This document shows positions 1 to 11,358 of a stretch of 64,000 bases of DNA, in pieces. The DNA comes from Bombyx mori (Eukaryota > Arthropoda > Insecta > Lepidoptera > Bombycidae). The stretch spans positions 15,119,501 to 15,183,500 of the forward strand of contig NC_085129.1 in NCBI RefSeq assembly GCF_030269925.1, in the 5' to 3' direction. A program made the position numbers and the translations under genes. The notes under the pieces were generated by a model. That model made no database searches and was not told the DNA's origin. It was given only the letters and a program-made list of their open reading frames with translations. Numbering within the stretch: position 1 is the stretch's first letter; each line of letters begins with the position of its first letter.

Positions 1-61
1 GCGTAATTTTGCTACGTCATCGTACGTGTTTTCATATACCTAAGTATGTACCTCTTTATTA

Positions 62-165
62 AAACAGTACCCGTGAACCGTGAGTGAACCGTGAGCTCAC
101 CTATTCGTTCGGTGAATCTAATACGACTCCTCGAGGTTACTAGGATAGGTAGGGAAAAAAAGTGA
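62..165 (-). repeat. Bombyx interspersed repeat (GAGAAGATCC family), 5-prime-end fragment
   Basis: Reverse-orientation copy of the repeat seen best at 47712-48000. It shares the Y-rich leader (TTTTTTCCCTACCTAT on the minus strand) and the GAGCTCACC motif. The same leader occurs at 4488-4530 inside the mariner relic. The class of the family is not assigned; it looks like a SINE or a non-LTR end. Confidence 0.55.
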
Positions 166-177
166 AACAGAATGGTG

Positions 178-426
178 AGAAATTACTGGTGGTAGGACCT
201 CTTGTGAGTCCGCGCGGGTAGGTACCACCACTCTGTCTATTTCTGCCGTAAAGCAGTAATGCGTTTCGGTTTGAAGGGTAGGGCAGCCGTTGTAACTATA
301 CTGAGATCTTAGAACTTATATCTCAAGGTGCGTGGCGCATTTACGTTGTAAATGTCTTTGGGCTCCAGTAACCACTTAACACCAGGTGGGCTGAAAGCTC
401 GTCCAAGCATATTAGTTAAAAAAAAA
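178..426 (+). mobile_element. Bm1 SINE, head-less short form
   Basis: Starts at ATTACTGGTGGTAGG and runs through the Bm1 body to GGTGGGCTG and an A-rich tail. The tRNA-like head is missing. The boundary is the one shared by many copies in this window. Confidence 0.88.
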
Positions 427-989
427 TACATCGCTACTTTCATTAGATTCACTTAAGGAGGACCGGACCATTAATTTTTACTTCATAAACACAATTACTT
501 AAAACTATCTCAGAAACACTAAAACTTGAATATCGCCACTGAAATTCTTTGATTTCGTTATAGGTACTGCTAAAAAGTTACAAAACAGATAAATTTTAAA
601 GCAGCGCCACTAGTGACAAAACTTGGAAATATTACCAATACCGCCTACACACGTGTAATGTTCGCCTTCGTAGGTAACCTTTGTAGCTAGTAGTTTCAGC
701 GCCCCGCCAGAGATGGCGTTAGTGGTCGCATTAAAAATGGAGCCTCCATTTGAGATAAAATAATCTAGTTTTAAAAACCTCTGTTTTTAATCAATTCTAA
801 TGTATTACGGAGATAAATCGATATTTTACTCTAAGAATTCTCGTTGTCAATTTTTCGCGTTGAATTAACGGTTAAAAATATTTTATTGTTATTTGCCCTA
901 CTAACGAAGACTTTCTGATGAGAATATAATTATAATAATATCACTGTTTGAAATAAACTGGAGAAGTGAGGAGTTAATATCATTTGTTT

Positions 990-1413
990 CTTTTTTATTT
1001 ATTTTTATTGCGTAGATGTGTGGACGAGCTCACAGCCCACCTGGTGTTAAGTGGTTACCGGAGCCCATAGACATCTATAACGTAAATGCCGTCACTAATC
1101 TTGAAATTACAACGGCCGTCCCACCCTCCAAACCGAAATGCATTACTGCTTCACGGTAGAAATAGGCAGGGCGGTGGTACCTACCCGTGCGGACTCAAAA
1201 GAGGTCCTACCACCAGTAATTACGCAAATTATAATTTTGCGGGTTTGATTTTTATTACACGATGTTATTATTCCTTCACCATGGAAGTCAATCGTGAACT
1301 TTTGATAAGTACGTATTTCATTAGAAAAGTTGGTACCCGTCTACAGGATTCGAACACCGGTGCATCGCTAGATACGAATGCACCGGACGTCTTATCCTTT
1401 AGGCCACGACGAT
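990..1413 (-). mobile_element. Bm1 SINE, near full length
   Basis: Reads from the A-tail side (TTATTGCGTAGATG) through the body to the tRNA-like head at about 1320-1413. On the minus strand the head shows an A-box-like GTGGCCTAAAGG and a B-box-like GGTGTTCGAATCC, the marks of a tRNA-derived Pol III SINE. It is one of few copies here that keep both promoter boxes. Reading frames inside it are not genes. Confidence 0.93.
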
Positions 1414-2063
1414 TTCTAAATAGATTTAATCTGAATAGCCTATCCAGGTAAATCGCTGGTCGTCGCATAGGAAATTTAAAGACTAGCGCTGTTTAGTTCA
1501 AACGCTGCGAATTGTTGCTCACGTGCAGTAAATCATGAAACCTTAACTAAATTTACTATCATCTTCAATGTTTCTCATCCCTAATTGTGTTTTTATTCAC
1601 AGACAGTTACGTCCGCATGCGTCAATGTGACTATTAGAAGATCTGATATATCATTACGTCACATATAAAATATAGACATGATGATAACGTTTTTTTCTTT
1701 CGTAAAATCGTTTTTCTTATGTGCATAGTTTTTATAGTTTATCACGTTTTTTAATTAAGAAGATCTCGCCTGGTAGTTCGAAGTGTTATATGATATGTAA
1801 TGTGGTCAGGAATGCTCACTAGCTTGTTGGTACAAAGCATGGGCGATAATGATCGTAGGTTTCTACATGATAAGAACAATTGTAATCTGTACGACCGATA
1901 ATAGATACCAGTGTTCCTTGGCCACTTTAAGCTCGCACTAGCCACTCACTCGCAATGATATCCTAAATTTTGTTTCGAACTTGAATAAACTTTACGATCA
2001 ATAACAAATTTTGCTGACAGCTTTCCTACTGTCAATCATAACAAAAAAAAATCCTTCAGCTCG

Positions 2064-2200
2064 ATTTTTTTTAATTTATTTTTCTTAGATGTTTGGACGA
2101 GCTCACAGCCCACCAGGTGTTAAGTGGTTACTGGAGCCCATGGACATCTACAACGCAAATGCGCCACCCACCCTGAGATGTAAGTTCTAAGGTCTCAATT
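2064..2200 (-). mobile_element. Bm1 SINE, 3' fragment
   Basis: T-rich start, GGACGAGCTCACAGCC, then TAAGTTCTAAGGTCTCA. The similarity is lost after about 2200, so only the tail-proximal third is present. Confidence 0.82.
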
Positions 2201-2744
2201 ATAGTTACAGTTCTGTATATATATAAATAAAAGAACACAACTTACAAAATTAATGCTAAAAATTCATCAGAGCGTAACGTACGTCCTACTTCGCTTCAAG
2301 ACTGTTCATTTATAACCAACGTGAACATCTAGGTTACACTTTATCCGGGTCGCGATTCGAAACATTCTTGAGCGCTGAAACTTTGGATCTTAGAAAGGGC
2401 TGAGTAATTACACAATGTTAACGGGAGAACATTTTCATGTCCTTTAAAAAATATGAATGACTTTAGATAGGAAAATTTTAATGCCACAGACCAAATTGTG
2501 CCCCATATACGAGTATTTCAGCAGTTAAAAGTAGTCTTCTTGTGTGTGGTCTGAAAGAAGAGATGTCGGCGGAGCTGGACGTAACTTTTAACTTTTTTTT
2601 TTATGAAAAATGGCAAATGATATAATCTCTTTTCAGGCTCATGAGTTTCATAACTGAGAACCGGTGTTCCCTGATTCCCGGTATACCCTGATTCAGGGGT
2701 AAACTCATGATAAAGCGCTCCAAACGTAATCATTACCAAAATAA

Positions 2745-2812
2745 AGTAGGCATTGCTGACGTCCGTGGGCGACGGTAACCACTCACTATCAGGTGGGCCG
2801 TATGCCTACGTC
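2745..2812 (+). mobile_element. Non-LTR retrotransposon 3' tail, fragment
   Basis: Carries GGGCGACGGTAACCACTCAC and GGTGGGCCGTATGCC, the 3' end of the LINE family whose reverse-transcriptase C-terminus is at 13130-13562. Severely 5'-truncated, and lacks the final AAGGCAATAAA. Confidence 0.7.
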
Positions 2813-3283
2813 TCCAATCATAATTCGATAATTGAATTCTTACACTTATTCCAACGAACAAAATGAAGCTCAATATTAAAAATGTAGATATACTGATCTG
2901 GTTTCATAATTAATTTCGACAAAGAATTCTTAATGAATTTCGGGATTCGTGTTTGATCACGACTAATTATAATAGGATAATGTATATGTCATGGAACTTT
3001 TACAAACTTATTTTATTATGATATTCTATTATACAGATACCAATATAATTGAAATATAATATGTAATTTGAAAACTAACGAAGCGTACAAATGACCCTGT
3101 GACGTCGGGCACGCACGGATACTCCGCGACAATAATAAGTGGAATGACCCACCAATAGAGGTCCGCTACAATGCGTTTCAATTCAATACTACACAACCAT
3201 ACGCTAATAACAATAGATTACCGATGAAGTTGCAGTTTTACAATACTCGACATTTGAAACGTATATTTAAGTATGGCTGCCAA

Positions 3284-3700
3284 TCTATATATTAATACGT
3301 GAAGCAAAAACTTTGTATCCCTTTTTACGAAAATTGCGCGGACGGAGGAGTATGAAATTTTCCACACTTATAGAGAATATAGAGAAGAAGTGTACAATGC
3401 TAATTTTTTTTTTAAATAATGCATGAAAGATACATTAAATCAATAAAGAAAACATTACACAACCTACCATGTATTTGACGCACACACGTATGCATACTAT
3501 TTATTGTCCAACTTTTGTTCTTGACATCTATTGTCAAATTGAGAATAGATTAAAAATTGTTTGTCTTTGTTAATATTTTTTATAGTGTAGTCTTGGCGAA
3601 ATTTGTGATTATAGAAGTATAAAACACAATCATAATAGTGTACAAAACTTAAAATTTCAATTAATTATAGTCGAATTTCGACTACTGCGGGACCTCTAGT
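3284..3700 (+). mobile_element. Non-autonomous Helitron, family A (full length)
   Basis: Begins TCTATATATTAATACGTG after a host A and ends GGGACCTCTAGT before a host A or T. TC at the start and CTRRT at the end are the Helitron termini, and there is no target duplication. It is 417 bp without coding capacity. Two more full copies lie at 31886-32301 and 47146-47570, and a 5' piece at 33860-33985. Confidence 0.85.
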
Positions 3701-3925
3701 AAGGTCTAAATCCAAATGGTATTTATTTAAAAAATGTAGATTACTATTTTCCAATTTAAACATTTAATTTTGTTTATTGGTATTCTGTTTTAACTACATT
3801 CGTGTCTTTTTCATCTATAGGGATACGATAAAAAAACGAGTGAGTAATAATGGAACACGAGTTCCTCCGCGGTAGCAATGTCGCACACGCCGGTCACAAT
3901 GTTAATGATGTGTACAGAGTGACCA

Positions 3926-4880
3926 CTACAAACGAACATGAGAACCGTTATTGATTTGAGCGCTTCCGACATGGTAACTTTGACCTCAAAAATGAACCTT
4001 AAAAATAATTCAATAACTACGAATTAAAGAAGATAATGAAAGCTGACAAAACTCGAATCTACCACTGGGTCAGCAACAGTTTTCAACATAGCATCAAAAC
4101 AATATTGGTCCATTTGCGTCAAATTTGGCTATGTAAAAAACTTAATAAGTAGGTGGCGCGCGAACTTGAGTCGCATTGTCAATTGCAATGCAAAAATGGA
4201 TTATTTTTATTATCGTAAGCGGTCATCATGTTCATTAGACCCTGGTTCGGTATCTAGGCAATGGCTCCAACGAAAACTCACTTCTAAAAAGTCACGGTCT
4301 TTGTTTTGTGGTCTAGTGCCGGTACAAAATTGCACTAACATTACTGCGGATATGATACTGTGGATATGTTAGGAACTGGACACATTGATGGATAAGCTCG
4401 CGAATCTCCAGCTAGCCCTGGGTAATCGCTCGTCCCCGCTGCTCCTACAAGATAAAATTCGACCTTGTATGGTACAACAGTCGGTCTTTTTTTCCCTACC
4501 TATTCTAGTAACCTCGAGGGGTTATTCTAGATTCGCCGAGCTAGTATTTGAGCTCACGGGGCTCAAACCTGATCACGTTGCTAACACGAACCCTAGCAAG
4601 AGCCACACCTTGCACCGACAGACTTCTACTTTCTCCAAAGTTTGGACAACTTCTTGATAGGGAAAAAAATCATTACGCGAGAGGCAGTACAAAATGTTTT
4701 TGAAGAATTTGATGGCTCCCGTACACCTGTCTTCTTCAAAAAGAACATTGATTGGAACCAGTGCGCTGACAGAGATGCATCGATGCCATGGGTGCATATT
4801 TTAATTGATCGAAATAAAATATATTTATTAAAAATTACTAAGTTTCTGTATACTAAACCTGAACTTTATAGGTAAATACC
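3926..4880 (+). pseudogene. Mariner-type transposase relic, interrupted
   Basis: Broken + strand frames resemble a mariner (IS630-Tc1-mariner) transposase. Near 3950 lies an N-terminal part with FERF and GNFDLKNEP, then an HTH-like segment ending near 4170. At 4200-4260 comes YYRKRSS followed by LDPG, the region after the first catalytic Asp in mariners. At 4385-4470 comes a segment like MMDKLA with NRSSPLLLQD. At 4650-4790 a C-terminal segment contains DNFLIGKK. Frames shift and stop repeatedly, so this is an old dead copy. A different repeat (4486-4633) is inserted between the central and C-terminal parts. Terminal inverted repeats were not identified. Confidence 0.75.
4486..4633 (+). repeat. 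Interspersed repeat (GAGAAGATCC family) nested in mariner relic
   Basis: Starts with a T-rich leader and CCCTACCTATTCTAG, continues with GAGCTCACGGGGCTCAAACC and CCTAGCAAGAGC, then returns to mariner-like sequence. It must therefore be younger than the mariner copy. Same family as 47712-48000. Confidence 0.65.
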
Positions 4881-4997
4881 CCATATACAACACAAAAACA
4901 CGACAATCTGATAATCTATCTGATAATCAAATAAAATTATTTTTTTAAAAGAAAATCTCTAATAAATTAAGTCATACTTTAAATTATCTAATCTTTT

Positions 4998-5241
4998 TTA
5001 CTGGTGGTGGGACCTCTTGTGAGTGCGTGGGGGTAGGTACCACCGCCCTGCTTATTTCTGTCGTGAAGCAGTAATGCGTTTCGGTTTGGAGGGTGGAGCA
5101 GCAGTTGTAACTATACTAAGACCTTAGAACTTATATCTCAAGGTGGGTGGCGCATTTAAGTTGTAGATGTCTATGGGCTCCAGTAACCACTTAACACCAG
5201 GTGGGCTGTGAGCTCGTCTACCCACCTAAGCAATAAAAAAA
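4998..5241 (+). mobile_element. Bm1 SINE, head-less short form
   Basis: Starts at ACTGGTGGTGGGACC and ends CACCTAAGCAATAAAAAA. Full body and tail, no tRNA-like head. Confidence 0.9.
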
Positions 5242-5615
5242 ACTGAGTTTGTAACAAATATCTTCCATATAATATTGTCAACATCAACTGTACGTTTATT
5301 AAAGTAATGAAATAAAATTAAATAAAATTTAGTTAACGTTTCGAATTTGAAATGTCTAGAATAACAAAAAGGTTAAATCACTTGTCGAATATCTTACGAA
5401 AACACATTACCATGTACATACTAAATCTCACTAGTTTCACGCATACAGTTTTTTCAGGCACGGCGGCACGAAGTAGTCTGCAATAAATTGACTTAAGTGG
5501 CCTTCTCCTCCAAATTAATGTACTGTGAAATAAATCTATAAAAACCTACCGCTGTTTTACTGAACCAACATTGCCTTATTCCAGGGTCTATAAAGTAGCC
5601 AATTTATGTACCTAT

Positions 5616-5727
5616 GCCTTTACAAAGAAGGTCTTGAATTATTAAAAAAGTACCTATATTTTCTATAAGAAGCCTTTACAAAGAAGGTCTTGAATTATTA
5701 AAAAAGTACCTATATTTTCTATAAGAA
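5616..5727. repeat. 56-bp tandem duplication
   Basis: Two adjacent copies (5616-5671 and 5672-5727), each starting GCCTTTACAAAGAAGG and ending TTTCTATAAGAA, read as identical. They sit just upstream of a LINE fragment. Confidence 0.9.
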
Positions 5728-5761
5728 TTTTAAGTGCATTAGACGATGCTTCGCAACAAAA

Positions 5762-6067
5762 ATATGTAAGATGTGGTACCAAACCGGAGTAAAGTTCATC
5801 TATACTACCTGGAGCCACTGCGTTCATCCACAGTGCGTTTCCAGAAATCTTTTTTGCCACGTATTATCCGGTTTTGGAATGAGCTCCCCTCCACGGTGTG
5901 TCCAGAGCGCTATGACATGTCCTTCTTCAAACGAGGCTTGTGGAGAGTACAAAGAGGTATGCAGCGGCTTGGCTTTGCTCCTGGCATTGCTGAAGTCCAT
6001 GGGCGACGGTAACTACTTACCATCAAGTGGGCCGTGAGCTCGTCCACTTAACTAAGCAATAAAAAAA
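5762..6067 (+). mobile_element. LINE 3' end with Bm1-like tail (reverse-transcriptase C-terminus)
   Basis: Encodes a decayed C-terminal segment of a non-LTR retrotransposon ORF2 with SRVHPYYLEPLRSST-like, FWNELPSTV-like and FFKRGL-like motifs. The segment is 5'-truncated at about 5762 and frames are broken. After GTGGGCCGT the 3' end changes to GAGCTCGTCCAC...CTAAGCAATAAAA. That is the Bm1 tail rather than this family's usual GCTCGTCTGCCTACAAAGGC. Confidence 0.82.
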
Positions 6068-6767
6068 TAAAAACCTAGTTAACAGTAATAGTCCTAAAGG
6101 AGTAAAAAATATTTCAATTTGCTAGACCTCCACGCTTCTTGCTTCAGACCTTCTTACGTTTATTAATTAAATTTTATAATTTTCAACATGTGTTAGTTAG
6201 ATAACGACCATGTAGTATCCTCTTATCGTTAAATTGAACATGAAACCCCGGGGTGAAACAAAGTGTCAGACCTCAAGCTACTCACAGCTCTGTGGCAGTG
6301 CGTTATAATCTGACAAATTTGATTATACCGCCTTGCAAAACGTTAGTCGGATTACCGAGGGTCAGCTGTATAAGAAAAGCAGAAGTTAAAATTGTAAGGA
6401 AGAATTTCTAAATCGCAATGAAGTAAAACAAATTAGGATAGGAAAGGGTCGAGGGTCGCAGCGGCCAATCAGAACAACTGCCGTGGTGCCGATTCAATTA
6501 GAAGTAGGCTTTGGGATTTGTGGTACATGATATCAGAGAAAGCGGTTTTGTGCGAAATTCCAAACTAAACAAACCAATCTGAATGTTGGACTTAATTATG
6601 TCTGACATTCTTTGCACTCAAAATTACAAGCTAATCATAGATCCTACACCCTAAATCACTATGGCGTTTCAATAATCACTATCTATCAGGCTATCCACGT
6701 TTGAGAAGAAAGAAAAGCAGCAAATTGAACTTTTTTAAAACCTCATGTCTGCATATTATAACGTAAA

Positions 6768-7160
6768 CTTTTTTTTATTGCCTTTGTAGGCAGACGAGCA
6801 TACGGCCCACCTGATGGGTAAGTGGTTACCTTCACTCATGGACGTCAGCAATAGCAGGGGCAGAGCCAAGCCGCTGCCTACCATTAAGTACTTTCCGTAA
6901 GCCCCGTTTGCAGGAGGAGATGTCATAATGCTCGGAAAACGCCGCGAAAGGGAGTTCATTCCAAAGCCGGATGGTACGCTGCAAAAAAGATCTTTGGAAA
7001 CGCACTGTCGATGAACGCAGTGGTTCCAGATAATATGGATGAACTCTGCTCCGATGACGGGAGGTGCGATGATAAAAAGGAGATGGGGGATCAAATTTAT
7101 ATCCATTAACTGGATTCACTGATAACACAACTAAGAGTGCGTAGAAACGTAGCACCAGGC
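6768..7160 (-). mobile_element. LINE 3' end with reverse-transcriptase C-terminus
   Basis: Minus-strand copy of the family at 13130-13562. It starts at the T-tract and TTGCCTTTGTAGGCAGACG (the tail) and reaches about 7160. The 107-residue minus-strand frame (7155-6832) contains FDPPSPFYHRT, RSRVHPYYLEPLRSST, RLWNELPF and SSCKRGL. It ends in the family's short stretch after RQRLGSAP. It is a 5'-truncated, inactive insertion; the clade is not assigned. Confidence 0.88.
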
Positions 7161-7235
7161 GCTACGCTAACTATCGTAATTGAACTGAAGCTACGAAAAT
7201 AATCCGATATTCATTTTAATACTGTATAAACTATT

Positions 7236-7365
7236 ATACGTATGTATGCATGTGTGTATATATGTTATGTATGTATGTATATGTATATATACGTTATGTA
7301 TGTATGTATATGTATATATAATTGTGATTGTGTATATATGTATATACATACTTTTTTGTGTATGT
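7236..7365. repeat. TATG/TATATG microsatellite
   Basis: Imperfect ATGT, TATATA and TATGTATG runs. Open frames across it (Tyr/Cys/Ile-rich) are artefacts of the repeat. Confidence 0.9.
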
Positions 7366-7426
7366 ATTCGTACCTTAATATAAATTTCATTGCACCTACC
7401 ACTATTTACTCTGCACTACATTTGGT

Positions 7427-7506
7427 TGACTGGTAGAGAATGCCTTAGGCATTAAGTCCGCCAATGTAAATTTTTCATGAAGTGTAATAAATAAATAAAT
7501 AAATAA
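7427..7506 (+). mobile_element. Second non-LTR family, 3' tail with (AAAT)n
   Basis: GACTGGTAGAGAATGCC, then GGCATTAAGTCCGCC, ending in a run of AAAT units. The same end occurs at 41608-41702. The tetranucleotide tail and 5' truncation fit a LINE of a family distinct from the AAGGCAATAAA one. Confidence 0.7.
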
Positions 7507-8180
7507 AGTATTGATATTTTTTAAACGCTACAGGATTAAATTTTAATTGATAAACAGAATTAGCGATGTTTAGGTGTGCTGGTCGGACATGTTAAGAAGT
7601 GATGTTTTAAACGAAAAGATTTTGTTGGTTTTTGCCGATTTCTGACTAGACATAATGAATATAATTTCTAGTCAATAAATATTCTTTATGATTTTTTTTT
7701 TTAAATACTTCTGATTCATATTAGAGATGAGTAGACTTACTTATTCAAATAATAATAATGATTTAAGTAAAATTAATCCTACTATGTGGTGAAGAAATTT
7801 CATTATTTGGGAAGCTCCGATCCGATTGTACAAAACTGACAGACTAAACTGTTTATTTATAGCTTGTTTTTATTTTTATGCTAAACATCCTGGTCAGAGA
7901 GCTTGTTATGCAATCAATCAAAAGTTCTGAACTTTTTTCGAAACAGATCGCTTTTAAAGTTTGTTTTGCGTTCAGAAAAAAAAATCCGTTTTAAGATTTC
8001 GTTCCAAGATAAAAAGTAATCTCTTTTACAAAGTTTTTAAGAACTATCTGCACGTTCAGTGGGAAAAAAGGTTGAGCCTTAGTGCAATGATCTCTTCAAG
8101 TTTTAATCTGATTGTTATCGTGGATCTTCGTTGTGCTAACGGCTTTACTAAACTTTACTCTGTTAAGTAACTAAGTGATG

Positions 8181-8460
8181 TAAACGCTTCTTCTTCTTCT
8201 TTCTTTCCTACTACCCTCTGCTGGGGTGTAGGGCTCAAATCAAATTCTTTCATTTGCATCGGTCTCGGACAGACTGTTCTAGCTCCTCCCACGTCATACC
8301 CAAGACGCCCAGTTCCTGCTCTACTGAGCCAAGTTGTTCTGGGACGGCTTCTCTTCATTTTGTCAGACACTTTCCAGGTCAGTGCTCTCTTAGATAGGTG
8401 GGTTAACGCTGACTGACTAAAATTTTCGATACGATTTGTACCCCAGCAGAGTTGCATCAC
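8181..8460 (-). repeat. Interspersed repeat related to 28258-28385
   Basis: CTTCTTCTTCTTC leader, then ACCCTCTGCTGGGGTGTAGG and GTTCTAGCTCCTCCCACGTC. All three are shared with 28258-28385. The open minus-strand frame across it (101 aa) matches nothing I know. Strand is assumed from the leader being a minus-strand A-rich tail. Confidence 0.6.
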
Positions 8461-9637
8461 TCGATGCGAGTACGTTTTTGTCTATTGAAACATAAACGGG
8501 TCAGCTAAATACGGTATCTAACCTTAATAAATCTAACGCAATCGATAAATACTTACTGAGTCTATTTCTAAAATCGCTTTTGACAACTGCACAGAAAAAC
8601 TCAAAAAAGGTCTCAGATTGACTCTTAGAAAAACCTAAGGCGACAAATGCTCTTACGTTTTTATCTTCTTATATGAATGTATAAAAGGTATAGGCATAGT
8701 ATTGGAAAGCCTTCGAAGCGGATTGATGTGTGATTGATTGCTCCTCCGGGGATCAGGACCTGACGATATCGCTGACTTGAAGGGGTCAAGAGATGTGATG
8801 GACCGTGGAGAATTCGTTTGTTCTAAGCCAATAATAATAATTGAGGTCTGATAAATAAAAAATTGTGATTTAATGGGAACACGTGACGTTTTAAGTATCC
8901 GTCCGTTTTATTAATCCTAAACATTCTGATCGACAGAATTGGATCGACAGAAATCTATGTTCAATCGACGACAATCATTATCAAATTATTCTATTGTCGT
9001 CGGTCCTTGATAAGTGTGCGAAGTTTCAATTCGATCGACACTTTAAAATGTGTGAAGATCAAGTTCAAAAATTCCGGTGCACATCTATACACACACCAAA
9101 CTAATAAAAGTGTGCTAAAAATACGAAAAGAAATAATAACGATATCATTATGTATTTACAAATAGTAAATATTTATAAAACGCATTTAAGATAAACTGCG
9201 TCTGGTGAGGCAGATATCATTTTTGTTAAAATAACCTTTTTATCATTTTTGACTCCGGTATGAGTTTAATACTAAGCGAAGTTTGATATTTATTTGCCGA
9301 TTTTTGCTACAAACCTATCAAAATTTTCGTCCAAGCTCAAATCTAAACGAGCCAAATAAAGAACAGGAATCAGTAAAACCAGCCGGTAATAAATACCAAC
9401 CTTTTGTTTCATGATCTGTAAACTTCGGCGTAAGGTACCATTGTAACCACTAAGCACATGTTTATAGAAAAAGGAACAGGTAACATTAGGTACTTAGCGT
9501 CGTTTCAAGGATTACTTTTTCTATTCTCTAGAGAAAGATTTTTATCGTGTCCTTTCATTAGTGTAGATAAGCAGACTAGAAGTCCTACGTGAATTGGAAC
9601 ATTTACCAAATTCCCTACTTTGAAAACTTGCACATAT

Positions 9638-9878
9638 TTTTTTATAGCTTAGATGGATGGATGAGCTCACTGCTCACCTAGTGTTAAGTGCTAACCGGAG
9701 TCCATAGATATATACAATGTAAATACCGCCACCTACTTCGAGACATGATTTGTAAGGTCTCAGTTTTAACAACGGCTGCCACCCTTCAAACCGAAACGCA
9801 TTACTGCTTCACGGCAGAAATAAGCAGGGCGGTGGTATCTACCCGTGCGGACTCATAAGACGTCCTACCACCAGTAAA
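9638..9878 (-). mobile_element. Bm1 SINE, head-less short form
   Basis: T-rich start, TAGCTTAGATGG, body with CCGAAACGCATTACTGCTTC, ends at CCTACCACCAGTAA, the shared truncation point. Confidence 0.88.
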
Positions 9879-10639
9879 GTACCAAAGTAAAGTAACCATA
9901 TATCTAATATGTAAACTTTTGGACCACAGACAGTTTTATATTCAACAAATTCCGTAGTAGATTGCAAGTCGACAATGCATGGCAACGTCACGTTTGTGTC
10001 AACATCGAAAGCAAACGTCGGGATCTCCCGTCACGAGTGCTGAGCTCACTCGAGTGATGAATGGGTTCCGATCTGTTGTGATTCATTACGTCACATGATC
10101 CTGTACATTTAGCGGCAATCATACACTGAGCGTATATCGCGATTCTAAAGAAAAAAAAAACGCTTTTTTTATAATAGGAAAAGAATCGAATTAGTGCAAG
10201 ATCTTATAATGCTTCTTGTTAAGTAGTTATTAAACAAGTTAATTCATGAGTTGTTTTTCAAAAAAGACCCGCATGTCTGTTTTCGATGAGAAACTGAGAG
10301 AATAACCAGTAATTTTGTAGCGTCCACATAAAACTTATGGAGTAAATGTTTAATGTTTAGTTCGTTCTTATTTTGGAACTGAAATACCTACTTAGCGTGG
10401 CTTGCTAATTCTCTAAGATTTATATTCAGTGATTTTTCACTAAGAGAAAAGCCGTTAGGATTTATTTATCTTTCCTCTTGTGACTCGTTCTTGAGTTAAC
10501 TTGCATCGGTCTTTACAAACGATATAGATTTTTCTGAAATATGGGTAGGAAATCTTGAAATTAATAATTTGCAGCTAGATGGATTCTAATATAATAAAAT
10601 CTTCGATCTAATAAATGTCAAGATAGGTTGTGGTTAATT

Positions 10640-10735
10640 CGTCGTTGTAGTATGGATTCTAGTAACAGCTTAGTATCACGTGAGTTCTAAGCTCGTCTGC
10701 TCATCGTAAAGTAATAATAATAATAAATAATAACA
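10640..10735 (+). mobile_element. Decayed Bm1 3' end
   Basis: Degraded match to the last third of Bm1: GATTCTAGTAACAGCTTAGTATCACGTGAG, TAAGCTCGTCTGC, then an AAT-rich tail. Confidence 0.45.
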
Positions 10736-11019
10736 TTTTTAAATTAATTGAAAATCACATAAACTTATACGACTCATAAGTTTCAATACCGTCGAACTAC
10801 ATACGTGCAGCACTTACTATCTGAAGTGCTTCTCGGAAACCAATCACCAATTTATACTCCAACAAGGAGGTTCGGATCCTTTTATCCAAATTCTCATCTA
10901 CTTAAGAAATCAAAAGAGTTCCGTATTTCAATAAAAATATATTTCATAGAAAAGGTCGCTATGAATCGACTATGGGACTCGATCACGGTCAAACTGTCAA
11001 AAGGATCCCTCGTAGGGTG

Positions 11020-11223
11020 TAGCCGTAGCTCGACGTAGCCGAGACTAGCAGTGGCTACAGGCTCGCCGCCCGCGTAGGCTGAGCGCTACGGTGCTACGTG
11101 AATATTGAAACAATGTGTGTTGCCTTATAATAATTCTTTTTAATTTTAAAAAAAATATACAATAACGAAACAGTTTGGAATTTTAGTGTATTGTTAATTG
11201 TTTTTTTATAAACGTTATGTAAA
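11020..11223 (+). promoter_or_regulatory. Candidate promoter / 5' untranslated region
   Basis: 11020-11100 is much richer in CpG than its surroundings (GCTCGACGTAGCCGAG, GCTCGCCGCCCGCGTAGG) and lies just upstream of the 11224 ATG. In an AT-rich insect genome such islands often mark 5' ends. No TATA or clear initiator was identified, so the call is inferential. Confidence 0.35.
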
Positions 11224-11358
11224 ATGGGAGAAGGACCCGGCCCTAGCGTGTTCTTTGCCGGGAGCGGAAACGGTTACCGTCTTTCCGCCCAAGGATTGCG
11301 GACTCTCCAGGCCTTCCTTAGGGAGCATGGGGCTGACTGCGTGAGGCAGTTCATGCAG
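11224..11358 (+). CDS. Candidate first coding exon, unidentified gene (45 codons)
   Basis: ATG at 11224 in a favourable context (AAA before, G after) opens 45 codons ending at CAG before a donor GTATGC at 11359, phase 0. The peptide starts MGEGPGPSVFFAG and contains YRLSAQGLRTLQAFL and a Cys-containing end, GADCVRQFMQ. Composition is protein-like, with GC-rich third positions unlike the flanking DNA. I do not recognise the family. The next exon-like stretch (16354-16432) does not join it in frame, so either an intervening exon was missed or one of the two is not real. It could be a small gene within a liprin-alpha intron, or a first exon of an unrelated neighbour. Confidence 0.5.

Larger units (their letters stand above)
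427..5615. other. Unassigned stretches between repeats, 0.4-5.6 kb
   Basis: The gaps 427-989, 1414-2063, 2201-2744, 2813-3283, 3701-3925 and 5242-5615 are AT-rich. They hold no open frame with recognisable similarity, no tRNA, and no exon with convincing splice sites. I see nothing functional in them. Confidence 0.5.
6068..11019. other. Unassigned stretches between repeats, 6-11 kb
   Basis: The gaps 6068-6767, 7507-8180, 8461-9637, 9879-10639 and 10736-11019 are AT-rich with no recognisable gene. The only structure noted is a 10-bp inverted repeat, CGACGACAAT with ATTGTCGTCG (8966-9002, 17-nt spacer). Confidence 0.5.

Noticed and set aside
1268..1468. Minus-strand frame and tRNA-like sequence as a tRNA gene
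   Set aside because: It is the Pol III head of a Bm1 SINE: the B box and A box are present, but no acceptor stem closes.
7242..7436. 64-codon Tyr/Cys-rich frame
   Set aside because: Translation of the TATG microsatellite.
8966..9002. 10-bp inverted repeat CGACGACAAT
   Set aside because: Short arms with a 17-nt spacer are expected by chance at this scale.
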